In this document: piece after piece, positions 6,001 to 8,027 of the stretch
Position numbering within the stretch: position 1 is the stretch's first letter
How the letters are laid out: the number at the start of each line of letters is the position of its first letter
NCBI GenBank assembly: GCA_025934595.1
Contig: JAICXU010000115.1
Location: 1 to 8,027, forward strand
Source: Polyangiaceae bacterium
Lineage (GTDB): Bacteria; Myxococcota_A; Polyangia; Polyangiales; Polyangiaceae
Length of the DNA: 8,027 nucleotides
Direction of reading: 5' to 3'
The notes under the pieces: model-generated
The model's database searches: none
What the model was told of the DNA's origin: nothing
The model's input: only the letters and a program-made list of their open reading frames with translations
Translations under genes and position numbers: made by a program

Positions 6001-7767
6001 ATGGTACAAGCCGGCGGACGAATGGATCGCGAGCGCATCTGGCCGGATTTTCGTGCGTCGTGGATTTTGCACGAGGAGGGCGATCTCGTGTTCATCGACA
6101 AGCCCGCGGGCGTGTCGAGCCAAGCCGCCGATCCGGATAGGCCCGACGACATCGTCACACGATTGAAATCGTGGCTTCGCGCGCAAGGTCGCGATCCGTA
6201 CCTCGGCACGCATCAACGCCTCGATCGCGACACGTCCGGCATCTTGGTCTACGCGCGAAGAAAGAGCGCGAACGCGTCGCTCGCGCAGCAGTTCGAAGGG
6301 CGAAAAGCGAAAAAGGTGTATATTGCATGCGTTTCAGGCTGGAAAAAAGGCGAGATCACGCTGAAGGACAAGCTCGCGCCGGGTGAGGGGGATCGCACGG
6401 TCGTCGTCGGCGATCGCGACAAGCGCGGACAGCTCGCGGTGACGCACGTGAAAGTGCGCGCGAAGAAAGCGGAGCGCGCCATCGTCGAGATCGGGCTCGA
6501 GACGGGGCGCACGCATCAAGCGCGCGCGCAGCTCGCCCATGCCGGCTCGCCGATCGCCGGCGACGTGCTTTATGGAGGCCCGCCGGCGCCGCGGCTGCTC
6601 CTCCACGCGCACGCGCTCGAGATCCTGCATCCGACGACGCAGAAGAAGACGCGCGTCGAGGCGCCCGTGCCGGCCGAATTCGAAGAATGGCTCGCTCGTG
6701 GTGACGTCGGCCCGACGGTGTACGACGACGAGGCCGCGATCGATCGCGCGCTCGCGCGGGCATTGGAGAAAAGATGGGGGCTCGGTCGATCGCACGGCGC
6801 GCACGAAACGACGGCGTTTCGCATCGTGAACGAAGAAGGCGACGGCTTGCCGGGCCTCGCCGTCGATGCGTACGGAGATTTTTTGGTCGCGCAGTTTCAT
6901 ACGAGCGGCGACGCCGACCCGGTGCTCACGCCCGCACGCCGGGAGCGCGTGCTCGATTGCCTGCACGCGCTCGGCTTCGACGGCGTATATCTGAAGATGC
7001 GGCCGAAGCAGGCCAACACGCTCGTCGAGACGCGGCGCGAAGACGTCGCGCCGAAGGATCCGGTGCGGGGAAAGGCGGCGGCGGAGTCGTTCCTCGTTCT
7101 GGAAGAGGGCATCGCGTACGAAGCGCGGCTCGGCGATGGCCTCTCGACGGGAATTTTTCTCGATCAGCGCGCGAACCGTGCGCGCGTGCGGGCGATCGCG
7201 CAGGGCGCGCGCGTCGCGAATTTGTTCGCGTACACCTGCGCGTTTTCGGCCGCGGCGGCCGACGGCGGCGCGAAAGAGACGGTGAGCGTCGACGTCGCGA
7301 TGACGGCGCTCGAGCGAGGTCGCGAGAACGTGGCGCGCGTCGTCGCGAAAAATGGCGGCGCAGCCGGTGCGGCCGCGAAGGACGCCGGCATGAGCGCGCA
7401 TTCGTTCGTCGCCGAGGACGCGTTCGCGTGGCTCGCGAAAGCGTCGCGCCAAAAAGCGAAATTCGATCTCGTGATTTTGGATCCACCGAGCTACTCGACG
7501 ACGAAGTCGCGTCGCTTCGTCGCGTCCGACGATTACGGTGAGCTTGCCGCGCAAGCGATCGCGATCCTCGCGCCGAACGGAAAGCTTCTCGCCTGCACGA
7601 ATCATCGCGGCGTGCGTCGGGCGAAATTTCGCCGGACGCTCGGCGACGCGGCGCGAGAGGCGAATCGCGTCGTGGTGCAGGTGAAAGATCTACCTGACCC
7701 CTCCGATTTTCCGACCGCGCCGGGCGCGGAGTCGCACCTGAAAAGTGTGCTCCTCAGCGTGAAATAG
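6001..7767 (+). CDS. Fusion: RluA-type pseudouridine synthase + RlmI/RlmK-type rRNA methyltransferase
   Basis: One uninterrupted frame of 588 residues holds two RNA-modifying enzymes. The N-terminal half (about 20-230) is RluA-like: DLVFIDKPAGVSSQ, the catalytic block HQRLDRDTSG with Asp75, AKKVYIACV (the family K-x-Y region), and GRTHQARAQLAHAGSPIAGD (169-188). It would turn uridine into pseudouridine. The C-terminal half (about 255-588) is a SAM-dependent methyltransferase of the RlmI/RlmK group: RIVNEEGDGLPGLAVDAYGD, TGIFLDQRANR (383-393), SAM motif VANLFAYTCAFSAAAADGG, acidic SVD, and DPPSYS (494-499). After this comes LLACTNHRG, where Asn534 stands where RlmI has its catalytic Cys, as in the m7G enzyme RlmK. 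The substrate is presumably 23S rRNA. ATG 6001 is used; ATG 6022, with GGCGGA just upstream, is an equally possible start. Confidence 0.88.
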   Translation: MVQAGGRMDRERIWPDFRASWILHEEGDLVFIDKPAGVSSQAADPDRPDDIVTRLKSWLRAQGRDPYLGTHQRLDRDTSGILVYARRKSANASLAQQFEGRKAKKVYIACVSGWKKGEITLKDKLAPGEGDRTVVVGDRDKRGQLAVTHVKVRAKKAERAIVEIGLETGRTHQARAQLAHAGSPIAGDVLYGGPPAPRLLLHAHALEILHPTTQKKTRVEAPVPAEFEEWLARGDVGPTVYDDEAAIDRALARALEKRWGLGRSHGAHETTAFRIVNEEGDGLPGLAVDAYGDFLVAQFHTSGDADPVLTPARRERVLDCLHALGFDGVYLKMRPKQANTLVETRREDVAPKDPVRGKAAAESFLVLEEGIAYEARLGDGLSTGIFLDQRANRARVRAIAQGARVANLFAYTCAFSAAAADGGAKETVSVDVAMTALERGRENVARVVAKNGGAAGAAAKDAGMSAHSFVAEDAFAWLAKASRQKAKFDLVILDPPSYSTTKSRRFVASDDYGELAAQAIAILAPNGKLLACTNHRGVRRAKFRRTLGDAAREANRVVVQVKDLPDPSDFPTAPGAESHLKSVLLSVK

Positions 7768-7799
7768 AGCCAAAAACAAGCACAAAAGTGAAAGTCGTA

Positions 7800-7828
7800 C
7801 GGGCGGTGTAAGGCCGGCCCCGCGCCCG
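7800..7828 (+). terminator. Possible terminator hairpin after the fusion gene
   Basis: CGGGCG (7800-7805) pairs with CGCCCG (7823-7828), with the self-complementary GGCCGGCC (7812-7819) in the loop. TTCTTCTT follows at 7831-7838. The stem is only 6 bp and the T-tract is interrupted, so this is a weak candidate. It lies between the stop at 7767 and the next ribosome-binding site. Confidence 0.3.
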
Positions 7829-7854
7829 CGTTCTTCTTGCGAACGGAGGGCGAT

Positions 7855-8027
7855 ATGAACAGGGTCTGGTTGTGGTGCTGCTTGGTGGTCTTCTTGCTCG
7901 CGGGTTGCGGTGGCGCGTCGTCGTCGATGACCTCGCCGAATTCGCCGACCGCGGCGAAGAGCGTGAGCTCCGGCGGAGGAGCCGCCGACATGACGGCGCC
8001 TACCGACGTCGAGGCCGCGCCTCCTGC
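7855..8027 (+). CDS. Lipoprotein, N-terminal part (runs off the right edge)
   Basis: ATG 7855 is preceded by a strong ribosome-binding site, GGAGGG (7845-7850), with a 4-nt spacer. The translation starts MNRVWLWCCLVVFLLAGCGG: a short N-terminus with one Arg, a hydrophobic core, and a textbook lipobox LAGC with Cys18 as the lipidation site. After it comes a disordered Ser/Gly/Ala/Pro-rich linker (SSSMTSPNSPTAAKS and onward) up to the edge at residue 57. This is typical of a cell-envelope lipoprotein with a tethered downstream domain, which lies outside the window, so the function cannot be given. The frame stays open to the last base. Confidence 0.8.
   Translation, partial: MNRVWLWCCLVVFLLAGCGGASSSMTSPNSPTAAKSVSSGGGAADMTAPTDVEAAPP

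Noticed and set aside
4473..6209. Minus-strand open frame of 578 residues
   Set aside because: It overlaps the membrane protein gene and the start of the fusion gene. Its composition is Arg/Ala/Glu/His-rich with no domain, a shadow of high third-position GC on the other strand.
6334..7605. Minus-strand open frame of 423 residues
   Set aside because: It is wholly antisense to the fusion gene, which has clear catalytic motifs in both halves.

Overview
The window is a very GC-rich, gene-dense piece of bacterial chromosome. The runs of CGCG/TCGCG, the weak ribosome-binding sites, the long antisense shadow ORFs and the Cys-rich lipoprotein with an Asp/Ala/Gly tail point to a myxobacterium-like organism (Myxococcota, probably the Polyangia side). 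This is inferred from style and protein resemblance, not from a marker gene. I see no rRNA, tRNA, CRISPR array, transposase or phage gene.

Layout. (1) 2-727, plus strand: the 3' part of a MEST-like alpha/beta hydrolase that enters from the left edge. (2) 734-2340, minus strand: a two-gene unit. A FadR-like TetR regulator is followed, through an ATGA overlap, by epmA, the elongation factor P lysine-transfer enzyme. A perfect 18-bp palindrome of the FadR-operator type covers the regulator's own first codons. (3) 2385-2551: a nested inverted repeat of about 167 bp, a REP/MITE-like element, between the regulator and the next minus-strand gene. (4) 2549-3176, minus strand: a small Cys-rich lipoprotein, then one base after its stop an apparent GTG-started SctS/FliQ-type export-apparatus protein with no other secretion gene in view. 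(5) 3258-4313, plus strand: a small two-helix membrane protein and a FabG-like short-chain dehydrogenase, probably one operon. (6) 4428-5963, plus strand: a membrane protein of about 511 residues that I do not recognise. It is preceded by a 14-bp RNA-type hairpin abutting its Shine-Dalgarno sequence, and a second perfect palindrome lies just inside the gene. (7) 6001-7767, plus strand: a two-enzyme fusion, an RluA-type pseudouridine synthase joined to an RlmI/RlmK-type rRNA methyltransferase. (8) 7855-8027, plus strand: the start of a lipoprotein cut by the right edge.

How they may work together. Two loci concern translation: epmA (EF-P modification) and the rRNA modification fusion. The TetR regulator and its operator suggest control by a fatty acyl-CoA-type ligand, and epmA is translationally tied to it. 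The remaining genes look like independent small transcription units. The items most worth following are the orphan SctS-like gene, the regulator/operator/epmA arrangement, the fused modification enzyme whose methyltransferase appears to lack the m5C catalytic cysteine, the hairpin pair at 4377-4449, and the inverted-repeat element.
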